Shown in pieces: positions 39,258 to 49,625 of a stretch of DNA of 64,000 bases. Under the pieces are notes generated by a model, which saw only the letters and a program-made list of their open reading frames with translations, did no database searches and had not been told where the DNA came from. The stretch is from contig CAMASK010000005.1 of assembly GCA_945860895.1 (NCBI GenBank), forward strand, positions 1 to 64,000, given 5' to 3'. Each line of letters opens with the position of its first letter. Position 1 is the stretch's first letter. The translations under genes and the position numbers were made by a program. This DNA comes from Bacteriovorax stolpii (GTDB lineage Bacteria; Bdellovibrionota; Bacteriovoracia; Bacteriovoracales; Bacteriovoracaceae).

Positions 39258-42200
39258 TTATCGAGGGCAAATATCACCATAAGAACATTGACTACAATGA
39301 TCAAGGTTTATTTTCCAAGGCTGATTTTGAATTTCCCAAATTGGATAGAGCTGTGTCTGACAAAGAATTCTAGTGACGGTTTCAGTTAAGATTTGTTTTT
39401 GATCAACAAAAACTAATTTTAGTTCTATTTCTGAGCTATCTTGAATTCGACCTAACTCATAAAGAGCATAAGCGTAGACTTTTAATTGCAGCCAATAATG
39501 ATTGAGATTTTCAATGCTGATCTTGCCAGTTTTAAAATCCCAAATCTGAGCTTTTTGATTAAGTTTTGGCAATAAAATAAGATCAGGGATACCGGAAATC
39601 ATGAAATTGAAAAATTTGAATTTTATCGGCTTCTCTGGAATCATTTCAAATTCATTTGATAATTGCTTCAATTGAGAAAGTGCCCATTCAATTGGAGCTT
39701 TTTGATCACTATTAAAACTTTCTAATGGAACAACATAGTTATGCTCAATCCCTTTGGCGATTTGAGCATGAATGTGTGTTCCTCTACCTGATGATGATTT
39801 AAATACAACCGCAAGCTCTTCAGATTCTTCAGGGATACTTTCTTTGAATAATTTTTTCTCGTTTCCAGTCAGTTTAAGAATATTTTCTAAATAAAATTTT
39901 CTTGGACAATCAACCAGGGAATTTAATCTCGTTACACTTAATTCTGCAGCTAATCCTAATTCACTCTCTCCATTTCCTTTGGAGAAAATCCCTACAGAAT
40001 CATGAAAGAAGAGCGGAAGTTGAGGTTTCGATTCAACATGTAGATGCTTTCGTGGATCAAATTCGGGAAAATTAATGACTTTTACTGAGCTTATGCAATC
40101 CGGACTTAGCCCCTGATTAACCCAGAAGTTAAGGCCATCTATCCAGCTGTTAGCTGGAATACTGAAACTTTTTTCAGGAAGATCTAAACTAACCCATACT
40201 AATTTTTTCTTTGCGCGAGTACAGGCAACGTAAAATAATCGTTTAGATTCTGAAAAACTTTTATAGGCAGATAATTCATTTTCAAAGAGATAAAATGGAG
40301 AAGATCTTTTATCTCTTTGTGATAAATCAAGAAACCATTTGAAGCTACCTGGTAAATCTCCGAATAAAGCTCCATCATTGGTCTCTTTGCCATTGGTGTA
40401 AATTCCGCCTAAATAAACAATATCAAATTCCAATCCCTTGGAAGCATGCGCTGACATTATCTGAACCATTTGCGAATTTATACCGGATCTAAGCTCTAAA
40501 CTAATTCGATCATTATCACCTTTTTGCACCTGAACCATAACCGCTTCCGGGTTTTGATGGTATAGGCCGGTGATAGTTTCAATAACATTCATATTAATAT
40601 CAGAATTCTCATTAGTCATACCTACAGTATGAAGAAACTTTCTAAAGCCTTCGACTAATCCCCAATACCTGACATTTTGATCAAATGCATTCAGAGAAGC
40701 CTCATTAACTTTATAATTCAAATTCAAAATCGACACATAGCTCTGTATAAGAAAAATTGGATAACGATCCTTAGTTGAAGCATTTGAATCAAATTGTCTC
40801 TTTAATAAGCAAAGAAATATGCCAATGACTGGGTCATCCAGAAGATCAATCTTGAATTGAGCAGTAAAGCCAATCTGCTTTTCCATCAAGGCTTTAATTA
40901 AATCCATACTAGGCTTTAATTTGCTGTATAAGATGGTACAGACATTAAGCGGATTAGCCTGTGTTTCTCTCAGAATTGATTCGGAAAGTAACTGGGCTTC
41001 AATGCGATTAATATGCTCATTTTTGAATTTTTCTTCAATGCTCAGATCGCGCTCAAGTATGGATGAAAGTATTTCAATCGACCCAGAGATACTGGAGTAA
41101 TTCGTCTCATCAGGAACATTTTGATCCTCGGCCTCAACGGAAAAAGCATCTTGTCCTTTAAAACCAGTACCGAGTGGCAAAACGGTTCTGAATAATGAAT
41201 TATTAAAACGAATAATCTCTGGCAGCGAGCGGTAATTATTTTCCAAAGATCTGGTTTGTGGAACAAGTGCAGCACAATCCTTAAAAACAGAAAGCTCTCC
41301 TCCTCTGAAGCCATAGATGGCCTGCTTGGCATCACCTACGCAGAACAATTTTTTATAATCGTTTCCAATTAAAAGCTGGATGATTCTAAACTGAAGAGCG
41401 GAAGTATCCTGGAACTCATCTACAATAAAATAATTATAAGTTTTCTGGATACGGGCAAGATCATTTTTATTCTCAAGTCCCAAGGCAATAAAATATTCAA
41501 TGTCACCAAAAGTTAAACCTTGATTCGGGTCAAGGGACTTATCGATCCAAAGGTAAAGATCCTGACAGACCTTCATCCATGGTAAAATTTTATTTTCATA
41601 GTTTTGGGTATAAAGCTCAATTTCAGGGAGCCATTTTGATACCCAGTCTTTTAAGGTCTTTCTTGCAATGTGAGCCTCATCATAGGCTGCACATTTTTTA
41701 TTGGCAGTCCTTTCAGGCTGAAAACTCTTAGTACTTAAATACTTAAAATAGAGGTCTAATTTCTCAACACTATCAACCTCAGGCAAACCGGTTGCCTGCA
41801 AGTTAGCAATATCCTTTTCAAAGCCACTGCGTTCAGATTCAGGGGGTAAGTCAATTTGATGAATTCGCAATAGGGCAGATCCAAGATCATTTAATTTAAA
41901 CGAATCTGAAATAATACGACCCAACTTAGTAGGATGGGAATCATTAATGGAAAATTTCTTCCAGGCAATTCTCAGTCCAGGATCATTGAAGACGTTACAA
42001 AATGCATTGAGAAGAATTTCTTTTTCCCTAATCACGATCTCTAAAATTTCTTGTGGCAAATCAGCTGCTCGATGTTCAAACCAGCTATCAAAGATCTCGC
42101 TGATCTGATTTTTTCTTTCAGGCGTAAAAATAACATTTGCTTCAGTTGATAAATGTGGAAAATATCCTGCGGTAATGAGCTTACGACAAAAACCATCTAT

Positions 42201-42548
42201 TGTTGTGACCATTAACATAGGCAAAGATTCATTCGCAAGACGCCAATATTCTTTATCGAAGTCTTGCGTCTCATTCATTTCAACAAATCGCTCTGTAAGA
42301 CGGATGCTCATTTCTCCTGCAGCTTTTTTAGTGAAAGTCATCATGACAACTTCAGAAAATTTCTGACGAATATATTCTTCAAAATTTATATTTTTTTCGT
42401 TTTTAAACTCAAAAATCCATAACCGCGTCAAATGGATAATATGTTCAACCAGCACAAAGGTTTTACCAGAACCGGCCCCTGCTCTGAGGAGGACTCCACC
42501 TTGATGCTCAATCGCTAGTAATTGTTCCTGATTGGGCGATCTACTCAT
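39258..42548 (-). CDS. UvrD-like helicase/nuclease, AddA-like, with PD-(D/E)XK and Fe-S-type cysteines
   Basis: LLRAGAGSGKT Walker A; VDEFQDTSALQ; IWDFKTGK nuclease motif; CPRKFYL ... CSQCSYGDIC. Confidence 0.88.
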   Translation of the reverse strand: MSRSPNQEQLLAIEHQGGVLLRAGAGSGKTFVLVEHIIHLTRLWIFEFKNEKNINFEEYIRQKFSEVVMMTFTKKAAGEMSIRLTERFVEMNETQDFDKEYWRLANESLPMLMVTTIDGFCRKLITAGYFPHLSTEANVIFTPERKNQISEIFDSWFEHRAADLPQEILEIVIREKEILLNAFCNVFNDPGLRIAWKKFSINDSHPTKLGRIISDSFKLNDLGSALLRIHQIDLPPESERSGFEKDIANLQATGLPEVDSVEKLDLYFKYLSTKSFQPERTANKKCAAYDEAHIARKTLKDWVSKWLPEIELYTQNYENKILPWMKVCQDLYLWIDKSLDPNQGLTFGDIEYFIALGLENKNDLARIQKTYNYFIVDEFQDTSALQFRIIQLLIGNDYKKLFCVGDAKQAIYGFRGGELSVFKDCAALVPQTRSLENNYRSLPEIIRFNNSLFRTVLPLGTGFKGQDAFSVEAEDQNVPDETNYSSISGSIEILSSILERDLSIEEKFKNEHINRIEAQLLSESILRETQANPLNVCTILYSKLKPSMDLIKALMEKQIGFTAQFKIDLLDDPVIGIFLCLLKRQFDSNASTKDRYPIFLIQSYVSILNLNYKVNEASLNAFDQNVRYWGLVEGFRKFLHTVGMTNENSDINMNVIETITGLYHQNPEAVMVQVQKGDNDRISLELRSGINSQMVQIMSAHASKGLEFDIVYLGGIYTNGKETNDGALFGDLPGSFKWFLDLSQRDKRSSPFYLFENELSAYKSFSESKRLFYVACTRAKKKLVWVSLDLPEKSFSIPANSWIDGLNFWVNQGLSPDCISSVKVINFPEFDPRKHLHVESKPQLPLFFHDSVGIFSKGNGESELGLAAELSVTRLNSLVDCPRKFYLENILKLTGNEKKLFKESIPEESEELAVVFKSSSGRGTHIHAQIAKGIEHNYVVPLESFNSDQKAPIEWALSQLKQLSNEFEMIPEKPIKFKFFNFMISGIPDLILLPKLNQKAQIWDFKTGKISIENLNHYWLQLKVYAYALYELGRIQDSSEIELKLVFVDQKQILTETVTRILCQTQLYPIWEIQNQPWKINLDHCSQCSYGDICPR

Positions 42549-44934
42549 TAGGCGTTCCAGTTTTTATACATACTTTAGTTAATTCGCAAAAAGTACATAC
42601 GTCAGTTTTTCTAGGTTGAGCTGGAAATAATTTCTCTGAACTAATCGCAAGGGAAACTTCCAACATTTTTCCCTGAGCAGATTTAAAAAGTTCGGGAAAA
42701 GGTATTTTAAACGTTTGCTGCTTGCAGATTTTTGCAGCTCGAAATTTCTCAGTAAGCTCCGAATCAGTAAACAGCAAGTTCGAATCGCCTGGGCTATCAA
42801 GTGAAATATAACCAAGGATGACTGATTTCGAATCAAAATCCTTAATTGTTTTAGAGGCAGCCTTTGCATATGTCCACAACTGTAGGCTTTCGAGCTGCTC
42901 TACTTCTACGTTTGTAGAGGCACCATATTTGGTTGATTTGAAATCCAACAAAAAAACCATGTTCTGGATTATGCCAATACAATCAATTTTCCCTTTTAAA
43001 TCATAGCCTTCATTAAATGAAAATTCCTCTTCCATTGACCATACGACAGGATATCCGAGAATGTTTTCGATTTTCTTAAGGAATTGAATACCGTTGTAAG
43101 ATCTCTGATAAAAGACAATCTCATGTTTTAAAAATTTGTCCCGAGGCAGAAAAATTTTTTCTTTGGTGATATATTCATTCATGATCGTTTTCACAAGCAA
43201 TGGTAAATCTTCAATGGTTGATTTATTTTTATGAAATATTTCAATAATCTTGTGAGAAATGGTTCCACTCATCAAGGAATCAAAATCATTTTTCAGAGAA
43301 ATGCTTGGAAAAACTTTATCCACGTAATTGAAATAAAACTTTCTGGGACAATCTAAAAATGTTTGAAACTTACTGGCCGAATAAGTGCCAGAAAATGATT
43401 TAATCGTGGTATTTTTGAAATAATCACTAATTTTACGATTATTAACCTGAGCCTGATTGGGCATGCTTACCATTTCCACATCAATGAATAATCTCTTCCA
43501 GATAAGGCTATGTTTAAGCGTTGTCTCGGACATGAGGACGACGACTTCCCCCTGAGTAAATAAATCATTCAATTCCCATTTTTTAAACAGTAATTCAAGT
43601 TCACTTCGTTTCAATGGGCCTAATGCCGAAAGGGCTTTTTGAATGGTATCTGTATAGTTTTGTCCCAGGCCTTGAATTTCATCGAAGCGTTCATCTATGC
43701 AGAGTACAACTCTCCTTTCTCTTTTCACATCCTCCAGTGATGACATGTCCTTGAGGTCTATATTCAATTCATGAGAAGCAAATGGAACATAGGAAGTTCT
43801 TGGCTGATTCAGGGCCACCACTTCCTGAAGTAACTTCAGAAAAAAACGATCAACTTTAATTTCTTCATCGGTTAATTCTTTTACCAAAAGAATAGCATCC
43901 TGATAAAGTTCAAGCGCTTTAAAGTATTTGAAGGCATGGGTTTTGTTGATTTCTTTTAACTTTTCATTTTTTTTATTTGAAAGAAATAATTCAAGATCTG
44001 AAAAAGTCTTTTTACTTTTAAGTTCTTCTTTTAATTCATAGCTTAATTCATTGAGTTCAGCCTCAATCAACTGATGAGGAATTTTATAAAAAACGTTCCT
44101 TGAAGGCACAATGTCCAGATGAAGTGGAGAAAGCTTTGAAACACCCAGGACTATTTGATCATGAGGCTTGATGAGATTTTGTAAGTTGAGAGAGATTTCT
44201 CTGGAATTGATCTTAATCCACGAAGCTTTAGGAGATTGAGGTAATAATGGAAGATCGGTTTCTATCACTTTAGAGTCTCGTAACCAGCTAGTCCAATCTG
44301 ACTTTTTTAACTTATCTTTTAAAGCTAAAGGAAAAGGAATCACAACTTGATAACGGATGCTTAATGCCTTTAGCAAATCAATCTGTTGACCATTGAGGTG
44401 CTGGAAGCCCCAGAAAATGTAGGTTTTTTTTAATTCTATGATTTCTTCAGCTGAGCGTAAGGACTCTGCTATGGCCTGATAGGCTCCATGCTCATCCAGA
44501 TACCCCGTAGCGGATAATAGCTGCCAGAATAATTGTACTGCCGTGCGAACTTCTTCTGACTGTTCATCCAGAACAGACATTAGAGCGTCTTCATTAAGGG
44601 TAAAGCTTCTTAAATCTGAAAATAAATTATAGGCCTGGGAAAATTGCTCATAGCCCAAGTCTGGAAAATATTTATTTTTTAAAATTCCAAATATCAAAAG
44701 AAGATCAGCTTTTCTTTTAACTTCAGGCGCTGCTCCAACTGGCCAGAGCTGCATTATTAATTCAGAAGTAAACTTTGCAATAGTAACCACATCAGATGAA
44801 GCATTTTCAATGAGAAGTGTCCGTAATCCATCGGCCTTAGCTGGACTGGGAGTAATATAAACTTTTTCCCCAGCAATATTTTGCATTTCAGTCAGAAACT
44901 GAGCTTTTCTGGAAAAATAAACAATCTGCATCAT
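42541..44934 (-). CDS. AddB-like PD-(D/E)XK nuclease with Fe-S-type cysteines
   Basis: SASKFQTFLDCPRKFYFNY, FLLDFKSTK, VCTFCELTKVC; no Walker A seen; overlaps the AddA-like gene by 8 nt. Confidence 0.82.
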   Translation of the reverse strand: MMQIVYFSRKAQFLTEMQNIAGEKVYITPSPAKADGLRTLLIENASSDVVTIAKFTSELIMQLWPVGAAPEVKRKADLLLIFGILKNKYFPDLGYEQFSQAYNLFSDLRSFTLNEDALMSVLDEQSEEVRTAVQLFWQLLSATGYLDEHGAYQAIAESLRSAEEIIELKKTYIFWGFQHLNGQQIDLLKALSIRYQVVIPFPLALKDKLKKSDWTSWLRDSKVIETDLPLLPQSPKASWIKINSREISLNLQNLIKPHDQIVLGVSKLSPLHLDIVPSRNVFYKIPHQLIEAELNELSYELKEELKSKKTFSDLELFLSNKKNEKLKEINKTHAFKYFKALELYQDAILLVKELTDEEIKVDRFFLKLLQEVVALNQPRTSYVPFASHELNIDLKDMSSLEDVKRERRVVLCIDERFDEIQGLGQNYTDTIQKALSALGPLKRSELELLFKKWELNDLFTQGEVVVLMSETTLKHSLIWKRLFIDVEMVSMPNQAQVNNRKISDYFKNTTIKSFSGTYSASKFQTFLDCPRKFYFNYVDKVFPSISLKNDFDSLMSGTISHKIIEIFHKNKSTIEDLPLLVKTIMNEYITKEKIFLPRDKFLKHEIVFYQRSYNGIQFLKKIENILGYPVVWSMEEEFSFNEGYDLKGKIDCIGIIQNMVFLLDFKSTKYGASTNVEVEQLESLQLWTYAKAASKTIKDFDSKSVILGYISLDSPGDSNLLFTDSELTEKFRAAKICKQQTFKIPFPELFKSAQGKMLEVSLAISSEKLFPAQPRKTDVCTFCELTKVCIKTGTPNE

Positions 44935-44967
44935 GATCAGAGATTCTACTCCTGCCTAAGAGAAAGA

Positions 44968-44996
44968 TTAACAAAAAAGGCGAGGTGTAATATAAA
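44968..44996 (+). promoter_or_regulatory. sigma-70-type promoter TTAACA-N17-TATAAA for hslO
   Basis: Good -35/-10 match about 23 nt upstream of the trimmed hslO start codon. Confidence 0.5.
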
Positions 44997-45018
44997 ATAT
45001 GAACCACAGGAGTCATTT

Positions 45019-45852
45019 ATGCTGGCATTAAGCCGACTATATAGTTTTTTAGACCATAAGAATGGTTTTAATATCCACTTTCTAGAGGGTCAAAAACTAA
45101 TTCACGATCTCGTTCTACTTCACCCAATGAAAGGCTCTGGATTTGCGTATTTCAGAGACACTTTTTTGGGCATTCTTCCCATTATTTTCTTCCTTAAACC
45201 AGGGGAAAGCCTGGGTATTTACATCGATTCAGAAGATCCTTATTTCCGTTTAAAAATTGAAACCAATAGCGCTGGGCATACCAGAACTCTCTTATTGCCT
45301 GAAGAATTTAATCAATTTCCTATGACAATTACCGGAAAGGTACGAATTACAAAAATTTTCTCAACCGGTAATGCACCCTACACATCAATGATTGAACTGA
45401 ATAAAGTTGATACTCATGACATAATCAATAGTATTCTGACTGAATCTTATCAGACGAATTCTGAGGTTATTGTTGGTAATCTAAGTGATCAATCCATCAT
45501 GGTAAACAAACTCCCTTCAATGAATGCCAATGCGGTAATTCAAGACGAAGCCGTTTCCCGAAAAGAATACATTAAAAAGAATTCTCAATTTTTCCATGAT
45601 GTTTTTGAGATGGCCTCCAATGATATAGAAACAATTGTCCAAACATTTGAAGCACATGGCATGGGTTATTTAGGCTCACGACAGATCAATTTCTTCTGTC
45701 CATGTTCAAAGGATAGAATGATCCTTAATCTTAGAGGGCTTTATGCAGGTGATGTGAATGAATTATTCAGCCAACAAGATACAGTAGACATCAAATGCGA
45801 CTATTGCCGCAAAGAGTATAAAATAACTAAGAGTGAAGTACTTGGTAGCTAA
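45019..45852 (+). CDS. hslO: redox-regulated chaperone Hsp33
   Basis: C-terminal FFCPCSKDRM ... DIKCDYCRKEY (CxC...CxxC); start trimmed to the ATG preceded by CACAGGA (longest ORF starts at 44881). Confidence 0.88.
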   Translation: MLALSRLYSFLDHKNGFNIHFLEGQKLIHDLVLLHPMKGSGFAYFRDTFLGILPIIFFLKPGESLGIYIDSEDPYFRLKIETNSAGHTRTLLLPEEFNQFPMTITGKVRITKIFSTGNAPYTSMIELNKVDTHDIINSILTESYQTNSEVIVGNLSDQSIMVNKLPSMNANAVIQDEAVSRKEYIKKNSQFFHDVFEMASNDIETIVQTFEAHGMGYLGSRQINFFCPCSKDRMILNLRGLYAGDVNELFSQQDTVDIKCDYCRKEYKITKSEVLGS

Positions 45853-46869
45853 TTATTTAAAAGGATTGATAAATTTTAATTCAAGTCCGAGTTGTTTTGG
45901 ACCACTTAAAATTCGCTCAAATACCTGCGATTCATCATACATTCCACAAAAGTTCTCAGATCTTGCCCCATTGGCAATTACCAAATTTGTTAATTTGGCT
46001 TTCTTTATCTGAGTGCCTCGCCCACTCTTTTCAAATTCTTGCCATGGTTTGCCCTGATCAGGCATATCAATGAATCTTGAGTCTCCAGACGTGACCAAAA
46101 CTAAATAATCATTGGAATCTTTAGCACTGTTTAAAGCATCTGCCAGCGATCTTTCTAAATCACTCAGAATGGAGCGTGCCTTAGAAATATCCTTTTTTTC
46201 AAGAGCCGCAAGGTAGCTAAAATCCCTGACAAGAAGTAAATGTTTGTTGAAAGATTTTTTAAATGATTGATAAATGCTTTTGAAATCATCAGTAATCGTA
46301 GAGAAACAACCTTGATTTTCACAAGTTCGGTCGTACAAGATTTGATTAGGCTTTAAAGGAATAATTTCACGATAATGGAAAGTTTCAGCACCAGAAACAG
46401 CTTCTTTTCTTAACCAAAAGTACAGTGAACTTAAAAAAATCAAACCAGATTCACCACATTCATTAAATGAGACAAGAGATTGCTCTTTATTGGCCCCTAC
46501 TTCTAAAATTCCAGTGTTGTATCCGTTGGTACTTAGATAATTCCAGATTGGTCTTAATTGAGTATCTTCACAATTCATTTTGATATTTTTTTTACCCGTG
46601 AGTTGAGATAAAAAGCTCGCTTGACTAGAATTTCGTAAATTATAAAAATTATAATTCCATGCTTTTCCCATGCATGTATTTTCTTCAAATGCCGTTCTAC
46701 GCTCACTTGAGTACTGAAAGCGCAACATCGCCAATTGTTCTTCTTCTAATCCAGCTATTTGAAACCAAATAATCTTCGTTGGTAAAATTCCAAACTCATG
46801 CTTTTTCATATTTAAACTGGTAACTTGTGCGCATCCAGCAATTAAAAATAAGGTCATTAAAAACTTCAT
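45853..46869 (-). CDS. lipoprotein of unknown function, weakly alkaline-phosphatase-superfamily-like
   Basis: Lipobox FLIAGCAQ; YLVLVTSGDSRF and RGTQIKKAKL are only weakly suggestive of fold. Confidence 0.6.
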   Translation of the reverse strand: MKFLMTLFLIAGCAQVTSLNMKKHEFGILPTKIIWFQIAGLEEEQLAMLRFQYSSERRTAFEENTCMGKAWNYNFYNLRNSSQASFLSQLTGKKNIKMNCEDTQLRPIWNYLSTNGYNTGILEVGANKEQSLVSFNECGESGLIFLSSLYFWLRKEAVSGAETFHYREIIPLKPNQILYDRTCENQGCFSTITDDFKSIYQSFKKSFNKHLLLVRDFSYLAALEKKDISKARSILSDLERSLADALNSAKDSNDYLVLVTSGDSRFIDMPDQGKPWQEFEKSGRGTQIKKAKLTNLVIANGARSENFCGMYDESQVFERILSGPKQLGLELKFINPFK

Positions 46870-47537
46870 TTCGATTCTCCTTCCAGAGATTGTTCAAGAT
46901 CATCCATCAGAGCTGTTATGCCAAAGCTGTGTTGGAACAGAAATAAGTAAAAAATAATTACGAATAAAACTATTTGGGAAAGGACATAGATTGGGTAATA
47001 ATTCAGGGAGATTAGCCCAAGATATATTAAAAACATAAAAAGCATTTTTAAATAAAGTCTTTTCTGATAACGAGCTTTCCTTACTGAAATGATAAGGAAT
47101 CCGCCTCCTAAAAAAAGAAATGAGACAGCGAAAACATCAGCATATTGAGAAAAAAAGGCAAAGGCCAATAAGGCAGCCATTAAAGGAAGTCTTGAAATGA
47201 CTTTTTGCTGAATTAAGTTAAAGCTGCCAATCAAAATTATCGTCTCAAGAAGTAAGAACAAACTTCCAGCAATCAATGGCAAAGCTCGCCATTTCATCCA
47301 ATGCCATGGAGAAATAAAACCAAGGTCAGTAGCCGCTAAACCTAAAAAATAAACCGTGACACAGAAGCCTACTAGATAGGAAACCAGACGAGCTGGATGG
47401 TTTGGTAGACCAAACTGAATCATCATTTTAATAAATAATACGCAAGCAAAAAGGCTTAAACTGATATGAAGACCAATAAGGAAAGAACTATCCATCGTGC
47501 CATCCGCCAGATAAAATAATAGTCTGATTATAAACAT
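46866..47537 (-). CDS. polytopic membrane protein of unknown function
   Basis: About six to seven hydrophobic segments; 4-nt overlap with the downstream lipoprotein gene. Confidence 0.65.
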   Translation of the reverse strand: MFIIRLLFYLADGTMDSSFLIGLHISLSLFACVLFIKMMIQFGLPNHPARLVSYLVGFCVTVYFLGLAATDLGFISPWHWMKWRALPLIAGSLFLLLETIILIGSFNLIQQKVISRLPLMAALLAFAFFSQYADVFAVSFLFLGGGFLIISVRKARYQKRLYLKMLFMFLIYLGLISLNYYPIYVLSQIVLFVIIFYLFLFQHSFGITALMDDLEQSLEGESK

Positions 47538-47545
47538 TTTTAGAT

Positions 47546-47564
47546 AAATGTCTTAGAGACATTT
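47546..47564. promoter_or_regulatory. perfect 8-3-8 inverted repeat AAATGTCT-TAG-AGACATTT
   Basis: Read directly in the 63-nt divergent intergenic region. Confidence 0.5.
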
Positions 47565-47600
47565 TGGTTTATATTGATACACAGCGTGATAGGAGGCTGG

Positions 47601-49625
47601 ATGGACGGGATTGCAATTGAAGCCACTAGAGAAATTATGTGGAGAATTCCTCTTTGGATGAAAATCGCCATGTACCTTAGCCTATTAGTGGCAAATGTCG
47701 TTTTATTCAAAGGCCTATATGAAAAATATAAGTATGTGACTCAAGGTAAAAATTGGAAATCCATTCTTCCCAAGAAACTTAATTTTCAAAATTTTTTCAA
47801 AACTATTTTTTTCCAGGGTAAAGTCACCCGCGATCCTTATGTTGGTATTTATCATTCAATGTTATTTTATGGCTTCGTGGTTCTCTTTATTGCCACTGAA
47901 CTTGTCGGGATTCATGCCGATACCCCATTCAAAATCTTTAAGGGCACCACTTATATTATTGTGTCTTTCCTTGCTGACATAGGTGGTGTTTTTGTTATGG
48001 CCGGTGTGATGATGGCCTATTATCGCCGATATATAAAAAAGCCTGACTATCTTTCGGCAACTCGTCCTCAGCAAGAAAGATTCATGTATGGCATGATCCT
48101 CTCTTTGGTTTTAGTTGGGTACTTACTTGAAGCCATTCGTATTTGGGCGACCGGAATGCCTCAAGGTGAAAGTAGCTGGTCACCTATTGGTTATTTTCTT
48201 GCCGGCATAGTGGGTTCCCTAGCTATGGAGGAAAGTGTTTGGGCAAATTTATATAAAACTCTTTGGATGTTCCACATGCTGAACACTATGGTTTTTGTAG
48301 CAAGTTTAGCCTACTCAAAATTTTTCCATATTCTGGCCCTTCCTATCAATGCATTACTAACTCCTGCCCGTCGGGGCGCAGTTTTAAATCCTATGGATTT
48401 TAATAACGAGAATGCCGAGACATTTGGCCTGGGTAAAGTTTCTGAATTAACAATGAAAGAAAGATTGGACACTCTTGCTTGTGTAGAGTGTGGACGCTGT
48501 ACTCAAGTTTGTCCTGCCAATTTAGCGGATAAGCCCCTGGATCCAAAATTGATTGTGACAAAAATGCGCGATGTAATTGCCAATCAGCCTATAGAAGCAA
48601 AAATTAAGGGTGAAGACATAGATCTTTGGGCAGCAAGCACCTATTTGAGTAATGAACTTGATTCATGTACAACTTGCGGTGCTTGTATGGAAGAGTGTCC
48701 GGCCAATATCGAACACGTTCAAATGATCATGGATTTGAAACGCTACAAAGCCCTTACTTTGGGAGATTTACCTCCCGCCGCTGCAGACGCTACAAATAAG
48801 ATAAAGAATAACGGAAACCCTTGGGGGATTTCTCAAGATGACCGCTTTAAATGGGCCGAGGGAATGGATGTTCCAGTCATTGAAGCTGGTAAAAAAGTTG
48901 ATTATCTCTACTATGTGGGTTGTGCTGGATCTTATGATGGTTCTAATCAGAAAGTAGTTAGGGACACCATCTCCCTTTTGACTAAAGCTGGTGTAAGTTT
49001 TGCTGTTATGGGCAAAACAGAAAAATGTAATGGTGATCCGATCAGACGTTTTGGAGATGAATATTCCTTCTACGAAATTGCCATTGAAAATATCGCCAAT
49101 ATGAGACAGTACACTTTTGACAAAGTCGTTACTCATTGTCCTCACTGTTTACATACTATTGGTAAAGAGTATGCAAAATTTGATGATGGAGTATTTGAGA
49201 CTGTTCACCATACTGAATTGCTCTCAGAATTGTTAAGAAGCGGCAAACTGAAGGCGCTTAAAGAAGTCGCGGGTGAGCTTACTTTTCACGATCCTTGCTA
49301 TTTGGGCCGCCATCACGGTGAATACAATGCCCCTCGAGACATTTTGACTTCAATTCCCGGAGTAAAGCTCAAGGAAATGAAAGCAAACAAGGATAAGGCA
49401 CTTTGTTGCGGGATGGGTGGAGGAAACATGTGGTACGAGCTACCGGAAGGTCACCACCTTGCCCACAACCGTCTGGAACAAATTGGCGAAACTAAAGTCG
49501 AGAAACTTGCCACTTCGTGCTCATATTGTATGATTAACTTCAACTCCTCTAAGGGAACAGTTAAACAAACTGAGGAACTTCAAGTTGAAGATGTCGCCTC
49601 GATTTTGGCCAAATCAGCATTATAA
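47601..49625 (+). CDS. (Fe-S)-binding oxidoreductase with TM domain (HdrD/EtfD-like)
   Basis: CVECGRCTQVCP and CTTCGACMEECP ferredoxin motifs, two CCG-like domains (HCPHC, LCCGMGGG). Start at ATG 47601 preceded by AGGAGG (ORF track starts at 47574). Confidence 0.88.
   Translation: MDGIAIEATREIMWRIPLWMKIAMYLSLLVANVVLFKGLYEKYKYVTQGKNWKSILPKKLNFQNFFKTIFFQGKVTRDPYVGIYHSMLFYGFVVLFIATELVGIHADTPFKIFKGTTYIIVSFLADIGGVFVMAGVMMAYYRRYIKKPDYLSATRPQQERFMYGMILSLVLVGYLLEAIRIWATGMPQGESSWSPIGYFLAGIVGSLAMEESVWANLYKTLWMFHMLNTMVFVASLAYSKFFHILALPINALLTPARRGAVLNPMDFNNENAETFGLGKVSELTMKERLDTLACVECGRCTQVCPANLADKPLDPKLIVTKMRDVIANQPIEAKIKGEDIDLWAASTYLSNELDSCTTCGACMEECPANIEHVQMIMDLKRYKALTLGDLPPAAADATNKIKNNGNPWGISQDDRFKWAEGMDVPVIEAGKKVDYLYYVGCAGSYDGSNQKVVRDTISLLTKAGVSFAVMGKTEKCNGDPIRRFGDEYSFYEIAIENIANMRQYTFDKVVTHCPHCLHTIGKEYAKFDDGVFETVHHTELLSELLRSGKLKALKEVAGELTFHDPCYLGRHHGEYNAPRDILTSIPGVKLKEMKANKDKALCCGMGGGNMWYELPEGHHLAHNRLEQIGETKVEKLATSCSYCMINFNSSKGTVKQTEELQVEDVASILAKSAL

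Noticed and set aside
48768-49145. 125-aa minus-strand ORF inside the Fe-S oxidoreductase gene
   Set aside because: Antisense to conserved coding sequence, no supporting motif.
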